Source of the DNA: Acidobacteriaceae bacterium
GTDB lineage: Bacteria > Acidobacteriota > Terriglobia > Bryobacterales > Bryobacteraceae
NCBI GenBank assembly: GCA_903970405.1
Contig: CAJCIT010000265.1
Span: 1 to 35,590, forward strand
Length of the DNA: 35,590 nt
Reading direction: 5' to 3'
Shown here: positions 23,866-33,528 of the stretch, in pieces
How the letters are laid out: every line of letters starts with the position of its first letter
Position numbering within the stretch: the first letter of the stretch is position 1
Made by a program: the position numbers and the translations under genes
The notes under the pieces: generated by a model
The model's database searches: none
Told to the model about the DNA's origin: nothing
Seen by the model: only the letters and a program-made list of their open reading frames with translations

Positions 23866-24218
23866 TGCACGTCCTTTCGTTACTGCTCATAATCTGATTA
23901 TAGAGAGCGCATCGGCGCTTAACGGTTTTTCGGCGGATCCCAGGCACATTTAGTGAGACGGCAAACCGGCGGACTGTGGCACGAGAAAATCTCCGAGGAT
24001 TAAAGTGTGAAAGATCCTGGAAATAAGCGGACGCCCTCACGCTGACTGAGCCGCGACCGTCAGGGAGTGTGGAAAATCCTGGAGACAATCGGACGCGCTC
24101 ACGCCTACTGAGCCGCGACCGTCAGGGAGCGACCGCGGTCCTGGTCTTGTCCCACCAACCGGTCGCTCCCTGACGGTCGCGGCTCTGAAGGGCGGTGCTT
24201 TCGTACAATGAGCCACGG
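23866..24218. other. Divergent tolQ-recN intergenic region
   Basis: About 350 bp. The first 130 bp (23866-24000) are relatively AT-rich near tolQ and should hold its promoter (candidate A/T-rich stretch 23880-23905). The remainder is occupied by the 62-bp tandem duplication and large inverted repeat described separately. A TACAAT -10-like hexamer (24204-24209) sits only 9 nt before the recN ATG, with no Shine-Dalgarno, so the recN transcript may be nearly leaderless. No LexA-type site was recognised. Confidence 0.4.
24005..24185. repeat. 62-bp tandem duplication ending in a 25-bp perfect inverted repeat
   Basis: Two copies of a 62-bp unit lie head to tail (24005-24066 and 24067-24128), differing at roughly 8 positions. 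Each ends in GAGCCGCGACCGTCAGGGA. The second copy runs on into an arm at 24110-24134 that is the exact reverse complement of 24161-24185, giving a 25-bp stem with a 26-nt loop. Other copies of the arm occur at 4613 and 30752 and part at 9810, so this is a dispersed repeat family. The stem stands 33 nt before the recN start. Confidence 0.8.
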
Positions 24219-25895
24219 ATGCTGCTGGAGTTGCTGGTTGAGAACTACGCGGTGGTGGAACGCGCCCGTATTCGTTTTCACGAAGGGCTGAACCTGTTGA
24301 CCGGCGAGACCGGCAGCGGGAAGTCGATTGTGGTGGACGCGCTGGGACTGCTGTTGGGGAGCCGCGCCTCCGCGGAAGCCGTGCGGAGTGATGCCGAAAG
24401 AGCTCGGGTTTCCGGTGTATTCGCGGTGAATCGCGACGGAGAGCTGGCATCGACACTGACCGAGGCCGGAATCGAGTTCGAAGATGGCGACCTCATCGTT
24501 GAGCGGGAAATCGGGACCAACGGGAAGTCGCGCGCCTTCGTGAACAATCGGCTGGTGACGACGCAACTGCTTCGCCAGATCGCCCCCTTTTTGGGAGATA
24601 TTCATGGACAAAACCAGCAGCAGGCCTTGTTCACAGAGACGACGCAGAGGGAATTGCTGGATGCGGCCGCCCAACTGGCGCCCCTGAAGCAGCAGGTAGC
24701 GGCGGTTTACCACAAGTGGAAGGACGCCCGTGCGCGCCTCGAAGAGTTGAGTCAAAACGAGCAGGAGAAACTGCGGCTTCTGGACTTGTGGAGGTTTCAG
24801 CGAAAAGAGATTGAATCGACGTCGCCGCGATCCGGAGAGGACGCGGCGCTTGAAAGCGAGCGGCGGGTTCTACAGAACTTGACGCGGGTGGCGGAAGCGG
24901 CGACGGGCGCGTTCACCTTGTTGTACGACGCGCCGGAAAGCGTCACGGCCCGGCTGACACAAGCGATTCGGCGCGTGGAGGAACTGGAGCGAATCGACCC
25001 GAAGCTCGGTGAGACGCTGGCGTTGTTGAAACAGGCATCGATCGCCGTGGAGGAGGCTTCAACCACTATTCGAGACTATTTGACACACATTGAAAACGAC
25101 CCGAACCGCCTGGACGACGTGGAATCGCGGCTGGCGGCACTGGATCGATTGAAGCGAAAATACGGCGGCACCATTGAGGAGATTCTGAGATTCTTCGATG
25201 AGGTAAACAGGCAGATCGACGAGGTGGAGAATGCGAGCGGCCACCGCCAGAAGCTGGAGACGGAGGTCACTCAGTTAGAAGGCGAGTATGAGAAGCGTGC
25301 CGGGGAACTCAGCGCGAATCGGAAAGAGGCGGCTGCGAAGTTGAGCAGGCACGTGGAGCAGGAGCTGAAATCGCTGGCGATGGCGGGAACGCAATTTCGC
25401 ATTGCGGTGACGGACGGCGCTTGGACAGGGGCGGGGAAGGATCGCGTTCAATTTCAGGTTTCGCCGAACCGCGGCGAAGAGTTGCGGCCGCTCGATAAAG
25501 TCGCGTCGGGCGGCGAGCTATCGCGGTTGTCACTGGCCTTGAAGACTTCGATGGGGGCGGCGAATGGTGCAGCGGGCGTCCTTACACTGGTGTTCGATGA
25601 GGTGGATGCGGGCGTGGGCGGGGCGGCGGCGGCGGCGCTTGGGAAGCGGCTGAAGCAGCTTTCCCGATCGAACCAGGTGATTTGTGTAACGCACCTGGCT
25701 CAGATCGCCGGATTCGCGGACCATCACTATGCGGTGTTGAAACGCGAAAGGAAGGGCCGCGTGGAAACGGAGATTGAGGAGTTGGGTCGGCGGGAACGGG
25801 CGCAGGAGATAGGGCGGATGTTGTCGGGAGAGACGATTACCGCGGAAGCGCTTCGGCAAGCGGAGCAACTGATTCAGGCCGGCGCGGCGGAGTGA
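24219..25895 (+). CDS. recN: DNA repair ATPase RecN
   Basis: 558 aa from the ATG at 24219 (a GTG 24 nt upstream only adds LSYNEPR-type residues). SMC-like DNA double-strand-break repair protein: the N-terminal ATPase half has LLVENYAVVERARIRFHEGL and Walker A GETGSGKS (29-36). A long coiled coil (about 150-370) follows, with a centre at ERIDPKLGETLALLKQA. The C-terminal half has the ABC signature VASGGELSRLSLALK, Walker B LVFDEVDAGVGG and the switch VICVTHLAQIAGFADHHY. Length matches the family (about 550). Cytoplasmic, nucleoid-associated. The gene ends at TGA directly against the stop of the convergent lptC-like gene. Confidence 0.95.
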   Translation: MLLELLVENYAVVERARIRFHEGLNLLTGETGSGKSIVVDALGLLLGSRASAEAVRSDAERARVSGVFAVNRDGELASTLTEAGIEFEDGDLIVEREIGTNGKSRAFVNNRLVTTQLLRQIAPFLGDIHGQNQQQALFTETTQRELLDAAAQLAPLKQQVAAVYHKWKDARARLEELSQNEQEKLRLLDLWRFQRKEIESTSPRSGEDAALESERRVLQNLTRVAEAATGAFTLLYDAPESVTARLTQAIRRVEELERIDPKLGETLALLKQASIAVEEASTTIRDYLTHIENDPNRLDDVESRLAALDRLKRKYGGTIEEILRFFDEVNRQIDEVENASGHRQKLETEVTQLEGEYEKRAGELSANRKEAAAKLSRHVEQELKSLAMAGTQFRIAVTDGAWTGAGKDRVQFQVSPNRGEELRPLDKVASGGELSRLSLALKTSMGAANGAAGVLTLVFDEVDAGVGGAAAAALGKRLKQLSRSNQVICVTHLAQIAGFADHHYAVLKRERKGRVETEIEELGRRERAQEIGRMLSGETITAEALRQAEQLIQAGAAE

Positions 25896-28310
25896 TCATT
25901 TCTTCATGTGCGTCACCACCAGGGCCTTCTTCTCACCCTCCACATATAAGCGGTCATCGTCGCTGTAATACGTCAACTGACTGCCGCGCGTGATTCCGCG
26001 CCGGCTGTCCGCCATGGCGGCAATCCCGCCGTTCAAAACCACTCGATTGTCCTCGGTGAAAAATTCGGCATGATCGCTGGTTCCGGTTCGGGTGTGATCG
26101 AAAGCCAACTCGGTGACCACCACGGAGCCGTCTGCCACGGCGCGCTCCAGCGACGACTCATCGCTCTTCTTGTCCTTGTTGTCCCGCATGTAGGCGCGGA
26201 GTTCCGAGGAAGTCATGGTCATCCGGCCCCGGATCAGCTTCACCGCGCCAGTGTAATGGGCAATCTTCCGGTCGTCGTCATACATCATCTCCGCCGCGTG
26301 GACCACGGTGTAAATCATGCTGTCCGCGGGCGCCGGCGCGGCGGCTCGAGCTGTAGCGGCTTTCGGGTCCGGCTTGGCCGGAGGCGCGCCGGTCGGGTCC
26401 GCCGGTTGTTTCTTCGAATCCACTAGCTCACTGACTACATCGCCCACGGCGTGAAATGTTCCCTGATTGCGGTCGATATCGATTCGGTCAGCCGCCGTGC
26501 GATTGCCGCCCTGCCACACCACGGCGTGCCCGTCGTAATGAACGGAGAAGTTCTTGTCGCGTGTCCGCATCTTGTCGGCCCGCGCCTGCATGGGTTTCGA
26601 GTCGTCTAAGAGCGATGACCCGTTCTTCACTGAGTTGTCAGGCAGCCGCGTGGATGAGACGTGTCCGGTGGCATCCATATCGCCGTTCGCCTGATTCAGA
26701 AAGATGGTATCGGCGCTGGTCGATCCCGTGTCGTCCCAAACACGGGCGTTGTCGATCAGCGTGATCTGGTTGGCCAACTGATCTAAATGGGCGCGCTGGG
26801 CTCGCGCCTGACGGTCGCCTTCCTGGTAACGGAACGACCCGTTCTGATCGATCAGCGCCAGTTGGCTGGTTCCGGGCGTGAATCTGGCTAGTAACTCATC
26901 GCTCGAAGTGATGGCCGGCGAGGGAGGCTTCTTCGCCTTCTCGTCTTTGGCGTCCTTAGCTCCCGGCTTAGGCGGGCTTTTCACGTCCGCCACTTTGGCC
27001 GGCCGGTCAGTGTGCGTAGTCGCCTTCCAGGCGTGGAAAGCGTCGATGGTGTTGTCGTCGCCGTAGGTGATGGTAAGGCGGCCGGCATCCAGGGTCCGGT
27101 GAGACTGTTCGGGCCGGTTCGGCTTGAACTCGAGCGAGGCCGCTGACGAGGTTCGAATTTCGCGAATCTGCTGTCCGTCAGGCTTCATGTCCATCCACAA
27201 GCTCTCGCTGTGGAGGATGCGCGTCTCGGCAAGCTGCACATTCGGCCGCGGCAAGGGCGCCGACTCGACAGTCGCGCCGCCGTCCGCCTGAACCGCCTCT
27301 AGAATGCTTTCCGGTTTCGTCCCGTCGGCCTTTTCCTGGTCCTCAATGCGAAAGTGAAGTTCGCCGCGGCGCGAATTCACCGTGGTCCGCGATGCCGGAT
27401 CGGTGGCTACAATGTGCGCGTGGCCATCGCCCACAATATTGGTAATCGCTCCGTCTTCGTCGAAAAAGGTGATGAGCTTATCGGCGGAGAATTCGGTCTT
27501 CCGCTGATCCTGTATCTGAACGCCGCTGCCGAAATCGGCATCCACCTGATGCAGCACCCTATCCTCAATGGTCACTAGCGTGTTCTTGGCGTCCACGGTC
27601 ATGGTGTCGCGCTTCAGCCGCGCCCAGGGAGACAGGTAGACCTTTTGCTCGGCTTCTTTATAAACCAGGTCCTGCGTCTCAATGTGCATTACCTTAACGG
27701 AGGGACCGTGGCCCACCCAGTTTAAGGACACCTGCGACTTCAGGTGCAGCTCCTTCTTCCCGGGGTCGTATTCCACGCCCACGGCGCTGCCGTTGCCATT
27801 CGCGAATTGGAATTGCGCCGCCTTGTCGCTGGTTGCCTTTCCGGTCTTCGTTTCATAGCGAACGCCGCTGCCCTGCACTCGCATCAGATTGGCCGTCGCG
27901 GCCTTGTCGGCCGGCTCCTTATCGGCCGGGATCGCCATGATGATGGAAACGGCATCATCGGAAGTCATGACACCGGATGCTTCGTCGAACAGCGCATGCG
28001 CGCTCTCAACGTAGGTATACGTGTTTCCCGTTTTGTTATAGAGACGAAGCCGCAATTTCCCAACGCGGGATGTGGACGGCTCCTTAACCCGCTCATAGAC
28101 GTCCATTTCAGCCAGGACGATCGGCTGATGGGTCACAGGATCGCTCTTACGGTAAACCCAGCCTTTGTTGCCTCGGGCTTCGGTATTCACGGCGAGCATG
28201 GGAGGAGAAACGCCCTGCACCGTGTCTTGCGCGCGCTTGGAGTAGGTGTAGCCGACGACGGCGGCGATGATAAAAGCGGCCAAGCCAAGAAGAACCGATA
28301 ACCGCCGCAT
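25896..28310 (-). CDS. LptC/OstA-like LPS transport protein, very long
   Basis: 804 aa. An N-terminal anchor (RLSVLLGLAAFIIAAVVGYT, 3-22) precedes an LptC-like start (GWVYRKSDPVTHQPIVLAEMD). Repeated OstA/LptA-type beta-jellyroll segments follow: MTSDDAVSIIM; FSADKLITFFDEDGAITNIVGDGHAHIVA; AQRAHLDQLANQITLIDNAR; INQANGDMDATGHVSST-like; DRIDIDRNQGTFHAVGDVVS; MYDDDRKIAHYTGAVKLIRG; FFTEDNRVVLNGGIAAM; TYYSDDDRLYVEG. LptC is normally about 190 aa and LptA about 180, so this looks like an LptC head joined to several OstA repeats that could bridge the periplasm. A low-complexity linker (KPGAKDAKDEKAKKPPSP) sits mid-protein. Lipopolysaccharide export is inferred. Confidence 0.78.
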   Translation of the reverse strand: MRRLSVLLGLAAFIIAAVVGYTYSKRAQDTVQGVSPPMLAVNTEARGNKGWVYRKSDPVTHQPIVLAEMDVYERVKEPSTSRVGKLRLRLYNKTGNTYTYVESAHALFDEASGVMTSDDAVSIIMAIPADKEPADKAATANLMRVQGSGVRYETKTGKATSDKAAQFQFANGNGSAVGVEYDPGKKELHLKSQVSLNWVGHGPSVKVMHIETQDLVYKEAEQKVYLSPWARLKRDTMTVDAKNTLVTIEDRVLHQVDADFGSGVQIQDQRKTEFSADKLITFFDEDGAITNIVGDGHAHIVATDPASRTTVNSRRGELHFRIEDQEKADGTKPESILEAVQADGGATVESAPLPRPNVQLAETRILHSESLWMDMKPDGQQIREIRTSSAASLEFKPNRPEQSHRTLDAGRLTITYGDDNTIDAFHAWKATTHTDRPAKVADVKSPPKPGAKDAKDEKAKKPPSPAITSSDELLARFTPGTSQLALIDQNGSFRYQEGDRQARAQRAHLDQLANQITLIDNARVWDDTGSTSADTIFLNQANGDMDATGHVSSTRLPDNSVKNGSSLLDDSKPMQARADKMRTRDKNFSVHYDGHAVVWQGGNRTAADRIDIDRNQGTFHAVGDVVSELVDSKKQPADPTGAPPAKPDPKAATARAAAPAPADSMIYTVVHAAEMMYDDDRKIAHYTGAVKLIRGRMTMTSSELRAYMRDNKDKKSDESSLERAVADGSVVVTELAFDHTRTGTSDHAEFFTEDNRVVLNGGIAAMADSRRGITRGSQLTYYSDDDRLYVEGEKKALVVTHMKK

Positions 28311-28385
28311 AATGTGAGGAAGGACTCGTTCGCTTTCACGATACCAAACGAACTCCGGGTGCCCACCAGGCCATGAAAACGCCGT

Positions 28386-28407
28386 CCGCTTGCTTATGCG
28401 CGCGGTT
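28386..28407. repeat. 22-bp dispersed repeat, left copy flanking groESL
   Basis: This 22-bp segment (CCGCTTGCTTATGCGCGCGG plus TT) is the reverse complement of 31023-31044 with one mismatch. Similarity continues a few bases into TTCTGA on one side. The two copies are in inverted orientation on either side of groES-groEL. Confidence 0.6.
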
Positions 28408-28532
28408 CAGAAGAGGGCATCCGGAGACCCGCAAGCGGTCGGAACCCCACTCCGCCAATGGTTTAGTGCCGAAGAGTGGTTAAATCTGAGTCTCGCATTA
28501 TCATGGCACCGGATGCCAAATATTTATTTTGT

Positions 28533-28561
28533 TTGTAATCAATAACTTAAAACAAAATATT
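28533..28561 (+). promoter_or_regulatory. Candidate groESL promoter
   Basis: Within an AT-rich island, TTGTAA (28533-28538) and AATATT (28556-28561) are spaced 17 nt apart, a sigma-70-like arrangement with 4/6 matches each. An inverted repeat ATTTTGTTT / AAACAAAAT spans the same region and may be an operator. The transcript would have a leader of about 115 nt. A sigma-32-like promoter cannot be excluded. Confidence 0.4.
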
Positions 28562-28685
28562 GTCAGTCGATGCAGGAGTGTGCTAAAACTCAACGTGGGG
28601 CCATCATGCGATGGTTTCCGGCTTTCGCTCAGTCCGAGCGTAGAAGTTTCGAAGTCGTTCACAAAAAATTGGGAGGTTCTTAAGT

Positions 28686-28997
28686 ATGGATATTCGTCCG
28701 CTCCACGACCGTATCGTGGTTAAGCGAATTGAAGAGAAGGAAGCGATGCAGGGTGGCCTGTACATTCCGGATTCTGCGAAGGAAAAGCCGCAGGAAGCTG
28801 AAGTTGTCGCGGTTGGCAACGGTAAGCGCACGGAAGAGGGCAAACTGATTCCGCTCGATGTGCAAGTTGGGGATCGGATCCTGTTCGGGAAGTACTCGGG
28901 CAGCGAGATCAAGATCAACGGCAATGAATACCTGATTATGCGCGAAGACGAAGTGTTGGGCGTACTTGCGCCTGTCGCCGTCGGCGCCACGAAGTAA
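28686..28997 (+). CDS. groES: Co-chaperonin GroES
   Basis: 103 aa. Heptameric lid of the GroEL chaperonin. The sequence opens [17 protein letters not shown] and has the mobile loop [20 protein letters not shown], then [40 protein letters not shown] and [10 protein letters not shown], all diagnostic. Strong ribosome-binding site GGAGGT lies 8 nt before the ATG. First gene of the groES-groEL operon. Confidence 0.97.
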   Translation: MDIRPLHDRIVVKRIEEKEAMQGGLYIPDSAKEKPQEAEVVAVGNGKRTEEGKLIPLDVQVGDRILFGKYSGSEIKINGNEYLIMREDEVLGVLAPVAVGATK

Positions 28998-30647
<1,650 letters not shown>

Positions 30648-30683
30648 GCCAAGACCGGTTATAAGAACCGCTGTTGAAACAAG

Positions 30684-30726
30684 AATGCCCGCTCGGCCCC
30701 AAAGGCCCAGCGGGCATTTCTTTTTT
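30684..30726 (+). terminator. Rho-independent terminator after groEL
   Basis: AATGCCCGCT (30684-30693) pairs with AGCGGGCATT (30709-30718), and an inner GGCC/GGCC pair extends the stem. TTCTTTTTT follows (30718-30726). It lies 37 nt after the groEL stop. Confidence 0.92.
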
Positions 30727-30751
30727 GACCGGGGACGCACCCGCACCTTCC

Positions 30752-30780
30752 GAGCCGCGACCCTCTGGGAGCGACCGGTT
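30752..30780. repeat. Copy of dispersed GAGCCGCGACC repeat arm
   Basis: GAGCCGCGACCCTCTGGGAG then CGACCGG matches the arm of the 24110-24185 inverted repeat, with changes in the central CGTCAG. The following TCCTGGTCC also matches the loop of that element (GTCCTGGTC). Confidence 0.6.
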
Positions 30781-30911
30781 GATCCTGGTCCCGACGTTCG
30801 CGGACCACTCGCCCTTCTGATCTCGGCATGAAGCGCCGGAGCGCTCACCCCAAACGATGAAGACTCGCTCCGGCTACCGCCTCGCCCGTGGCGCGGGCCT
30901 TCGGCCGGCTG

Positions 30912-30931
30912 AGTCGACATTCGTGTCGGCT
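30912..30931. repeat. 8-bp stem hairpin repeat
   Basis: AGTCGACA-TTCG-TGTCGGCT, an 8-bp stem with one G-T pair and a TTCG loop. The same architecture and flanking GGCGCGG lead-in occur at 33685-33704 (AGCCGAGA-GTCA-TCTCGGCT), so the two are likely members of one family with compensatory stem changes. Confidence 0.5.
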
Positions 30932-31022
30932 GTTGTCTGGTTTCAACAGTAACCAGGCACAGCCGAGACGGTCTCTTGGCGGCGCCTAACTCCTGTGCTC
31001 TCACCGCCGGTGTTTTCTGAGC

Positions 31023-31044
31023 AACCGCGCGCGTAAGCAAGCGG
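31023..31044. repeat. 22-bp dispersed repeat, right copy flanking groESL
   Basis: Inverted partner of 28386-28407 with 21 of 22 positions identical (AACCGCGCGC-G-TAAGCAAGCGG here; A at the variable position in the other copy). It also has its own partial dyad (ACCGC...GCGG). Confidence 0.6.
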
Positions 31045-31098
31045 ATAAACGCGCCGTTCCTCGCTGCCGCAGTCGAATCTCGATCGGACGCTGCGCCT

Positions 31099-32313
31099 CT
31101 AGTTGCGGACCAAGTGCACAACCGTCTCAAAGTGATAGGTCTGCGGGAAGAGGTCCACCAACACCATCCTGTCGATCCGGTAGCCTTGCCGCAAAATGCG
31201 GAGATCGCGCGCCAGCGTGGCGGGGTCGCAACTCACAATTACCATCTTTTCCGGAGTAAGGCGCAACAAATGTTGAGCTGCGTCTTTGCCCAGGCCCGTG
31301 CGTGGCGGGTCGGCAACCACCAGTTGCGGAGGTTCCATCAGGCTGGCTAGAAAATCCTCCGTCGCCGTCTTCGCGGCCGTCACGCGAGGAGCAAGCGAGG
31401 CGCAGTTCTGCTCCAAATCATGAAAGGCTGAGGCGCTGCGCTCAACAGCGGCGACGCGCCGGAACCGTTCGGCCAGCGGCACTGTGAACAGGCCCACCCC
31501 GGCGTAAAGATCCAGCACCGAATCGCCGCGATAGCCGCCGAGAACCTCCGCCACCAGCGCTTCGATGAGGAACCGGTTCACCTGGAAGAACGATCCGCGG
31601 CTGATGCGGAAGGTATGCCCAGCCGCCTTGTATTCAATGGAACCCTGCAGGAAACCGGGGACGAAGCCGGCGCACCAGGTGAAAAATCGCGCGGCCACGG
31701 GCCGATTCGACTCGATGATGTTGAGGTGAACGTCAGTCTCATTGGTGAAGACTTCCAGGCTTTGCAGGAAGTCCGGCCACTCCGGGCGGCGAAGCTTCGA
31801 GTTGAAGGCGGCGATGGCTTCGTTCAGACGCGGCGACGAGATAGTACAGCTCTCGATTGGACACAGTTCATGCGATTCCGGGCGGCGAAAGCCCATCTTG
31901 CGCTGGGAGAAGTGAAGCTGGATGCGGTTACGATAGCCCCACGGCTCAGCGCTGAGGATGGGAATTTCCGAATCGTATTCGAAGCCGCCGGTGCGGAGCA
32001 GCGTCTCGCGAAGAATGGACTCTTTCCATTGCAGCTGGAAGGGGTAGCTGGCGTGTTGATAGTGGCAGCCGCCGCATTTTGTGAAGTAAGGACACACCGG
32101 CGTGGCGCGCTCAGTGGAGGGCTCCTGCACCTTCTTGACCCACCCGCGAAGGATGTTGCCTTTGGCGGGGCGGGTTTCCACGCTGACCAGCTCGCCGGGC
32201 AGCGCAAAAGGCGTCAGCACCACTTGACCGTTGCGGCGGCCCAGCGCATCGCCGCCGTAAACGAGTTTGTCAATGCGGAGCAACTCTGGAGGGCTGGCGG
32301 AAGGAGCGGGCAC
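31099..32313 (-). CDS. 23S rRNA uracil-5-methyltransferase (RlmC/RlmD family)
   Basis: 404 aa. SAM-dependent m5U methyltransferase of the TrmA/RlmC/RlmD family. An N-terminal TRAM-like domain (LLRIDKLVYGGDALGRRNGQ...) is followed by iron-sulfur cysteines Cys74, Cys80, Cys83 (CPYFTKCGGC) and Cys151 (CPIESC). The Rossmann domain has DLYAGVGLFTVPLA, ADPPRTGLGK, the catalytic nucleophile VSCDPATLARDL (Cys362) and the general base in YHFETVVHL (Glu396). The iron-sulfur cluster motif favours RlmD or RlmC over TrmA; which uridine is modified (1939 or 747) cannot be decided here. Cytoplasmic; 12 nt separate it from the end of the upstream DAAO-like gene, so they may be co-transcribed. Confidence 0.93.
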   Translation of the reverse strand: MPAPSASPPELLRIDKLVYGGDALGRRNGQVVLTPFALPGELVSVETRPAKGNILRGWVKKVQEPSTERATPVCPYFTKCGGCHYQHASYPFQLQWKESILRETLLRTGGFEYDSEIPILSAEPWGYRNRIQLHFSQRKMGFRRPESHELCPIESCTISSPRLNEAIAAFNSKLRRPEWPDFLQSLEVFTNETDVHLNIIESNRPVAARFFTWCAGFVPGFLQGSIEYKAAGHTFRISRGSFFQVNRFLIEALVAEVLGGYRGDSVLDLYAGVGLFTVPLAERFRRVAAVERSASAFHDLEQNCASLAPRVTAAKTATEDFLASLMEPPQLVVADPPRTGLGKDAAQHLLRLTPEKMVIVSCDPATLARDLRILRQGYRIDRMVLVDLFPQTYHFETVVHLVRN

Positions 32314-32325
32314 GTTCTTAGAGTA

Positions 32326-33528
32326 CTAGCCGCCCTGTCCGCCGCCGATCTTCATCCGCCCAAATAACTCGGCCGCCAACCGAACTGACGATTCCGCCGC
32401 TGCCCGGTCCGGCGTCTCGTTCGCGTCGTTGTAACCCTCCATCTCATTCAAGCCTTGCTGCACAACGATGCCATCCCGCCGGCCCAGCACGAAGACGCCC
32501 TTGTACATGACTCCGTAATTCACTTCCGGCTGGGGAATCAGCCAGGCAATCTGGCCTCGCACCGGAACAATGGATTCGTCCTGCCATAGCGCTCGCGCTC
32601 CGTATCCTGTGGCATTGATGACCACCTTCTGCGGTAACTGGCTCAACTCTGACGGTGAATGAAACTCCACATGTTCTATCTTGCCGCCCTCCACCAGAAA
32701 ATCGTTGACCAGTTGCCGTGAGTATCCCGCCACATTGAACGTCAGGCTGGTGGTTCGCTGTGCATAGCGCGAAGGGAACGGATGACTTCCCGGCGGCAAA
32801 TCCTGTAAACCCGGCGACAGGTCCTTGACGCGATCCTGATAATGCGCAAAGCCCAGCGTATCTTCGGGTCCGTTATCCGCATGCCTTTCAGACGGACTTC
32901 GGTCTGAAAGCATGTATTTGTCTGTCCACTCCACCGGATTCCCGGCCAACCCTAGATAGCTTTCATAGGTATGGAATGACCGGCGGCACATGGTTTCCCA
33001 CAGAGCCGGGAAATCGGGCGTCACTGCGTTCGTCAATGCGATGCGTGAGTCAGGGGTCCAGGTGCCCGTGGCGCGCGCGGACCGCACCTCGGGTGGACGC
33101 TCTTTCGCGTAGATTGTTACCTTCGCTCCAGCCCGTTGCAGCAGAGTGGCCGAAGTCAACCCCAGCGCCCCGCACCCGATCACGGCGACATCCCGCTCAC
33201 CCGTCTGCATGGCCTTCTCGACGGCGATGCTGCTCGATCCCCAGGATAAAGACCAACCGCTGCCCCCATGCCCGTAGTTATGGATCACGGTCTTATCGCC
33301 GACGCGCTCGACATCGAGCCTTGGTCCGGCGGCGCGAAAGGGGCGAAGACAAACAGTGACGCGAAAAATCCTATCCACCTCGGCGCGGACCGGCATCAGT
33401 GTGGGCAGTGCGTCGTAGGGAGGCAGCGCTTGAGGCGCCGGAGGCAGCCGGGCCACCGGTTGATTTCGATGGGCGCAACCGGTGAAACCGGCGGCGGCCA
33501 CGGCGCCCAGGAAACTGCGTCGATTCAT
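32326..33528 (-). CDS. Tat-exported, circularly permuted DAAO-like flavoprotein
   Basis: 400 aa. The ATG at 33528 starts a twin-arginine lipoprotein signal (MNRRSFLGAVAAAGFTGC; lipobox Cys18). D-amino-acid oxidases normally begin with the FAD GxGxxG strand and end with the substrate-Arg and VIHNYGHGG motifs. Here the order is swapped. LRPFRAAGPRLDVERVGDKT (61-80) and VIHNYGHGGSGWSLSWG (81-97) come first, then the dinucleotide fold DVAVIGCGALGLTSATLLQ (113-131, GCGALG), the middle region, and VPVRGQIAWLIPQP (321-334) near the C-terminus. Arg62 would correspond to the carboxylate-binding Arg283 of pig DAAO. Oxidation of a D-amino acid or other amine outside the cytoplasm is likely; the substrate is unknown. 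Confidence 0.82.
   Translation of the reverse strand: MNRRSFLGAVAAAGFTGCAHRNQPVARLPPAPQALPPYDALPTLMPVRAEVDRIFRVTVCLRPFRAAGPRLDVERVGDKTVIHNYGHGGSGWSLSWGSSSIAVEKAMQTGERDVAVIGCGALGLTSATLLQRAGAKVTIYAKERPPEVRSARATGTWTPDSRIALTNAVTPDFPALWETMCRRSFHTYESYLGLAGNPVEWTDKYMLSDRSPSERHADNGPEDTLGFAHYQDRVKDLSPGLQDLPPGSHPFPSRYAQRTTSLTFNVAGYSRQLVNDFLVEGGKIEHVEFHSPSELSQLPQKVVINATGYGARALWQDESIVPVRGQIAWLIPQPEVNYGVMYKGVFVLGRRDGIVVQQGLNEMEGYNDANETPDRAAAESSVRLAAELFGRMKIGGGQGG

Larger units (their letters stand above)
28311..28685. other. groESL upstream region
   Basis: 375 bp. The portion near the lptC-like gene contains one copy of a 22-bp dispersed repeat (28386-28407). The middle (28440-28510) shows nothing recognisable. 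The rest is an unusually AT-rich block and the groES leader. No CIRCE element (TTAGCACTC-N9-GAGTGCTAA) is present; GAGTGTGCTAA at 28576-28586 resembles only its right half. Confidence 0.45.
30727..31098. other. Repeat-rich spacer after groESL
   Basis: No gene is supported in these 370 bp. It contains a copy of the GAGCCGCGACC-CTCTGGGAGCGACCGG repeat arm (30752-30780), a hairpin AGTCGACA-TTCG-TGTCGGCT (30912-30931, one G-T wobble) and the right copy of the groESL-flanking 22-bp repeat (31023-31044). The region appears to be an accumulation of dispersed palindromes. Confidence 0.55.

Noticed and set aside
28560..28600. CIRCE element for HrcA upstream of groES
   Set aside because: Only GAGTGTGCTAA resembles the right half. 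The left half TTAGCACTC is absent.
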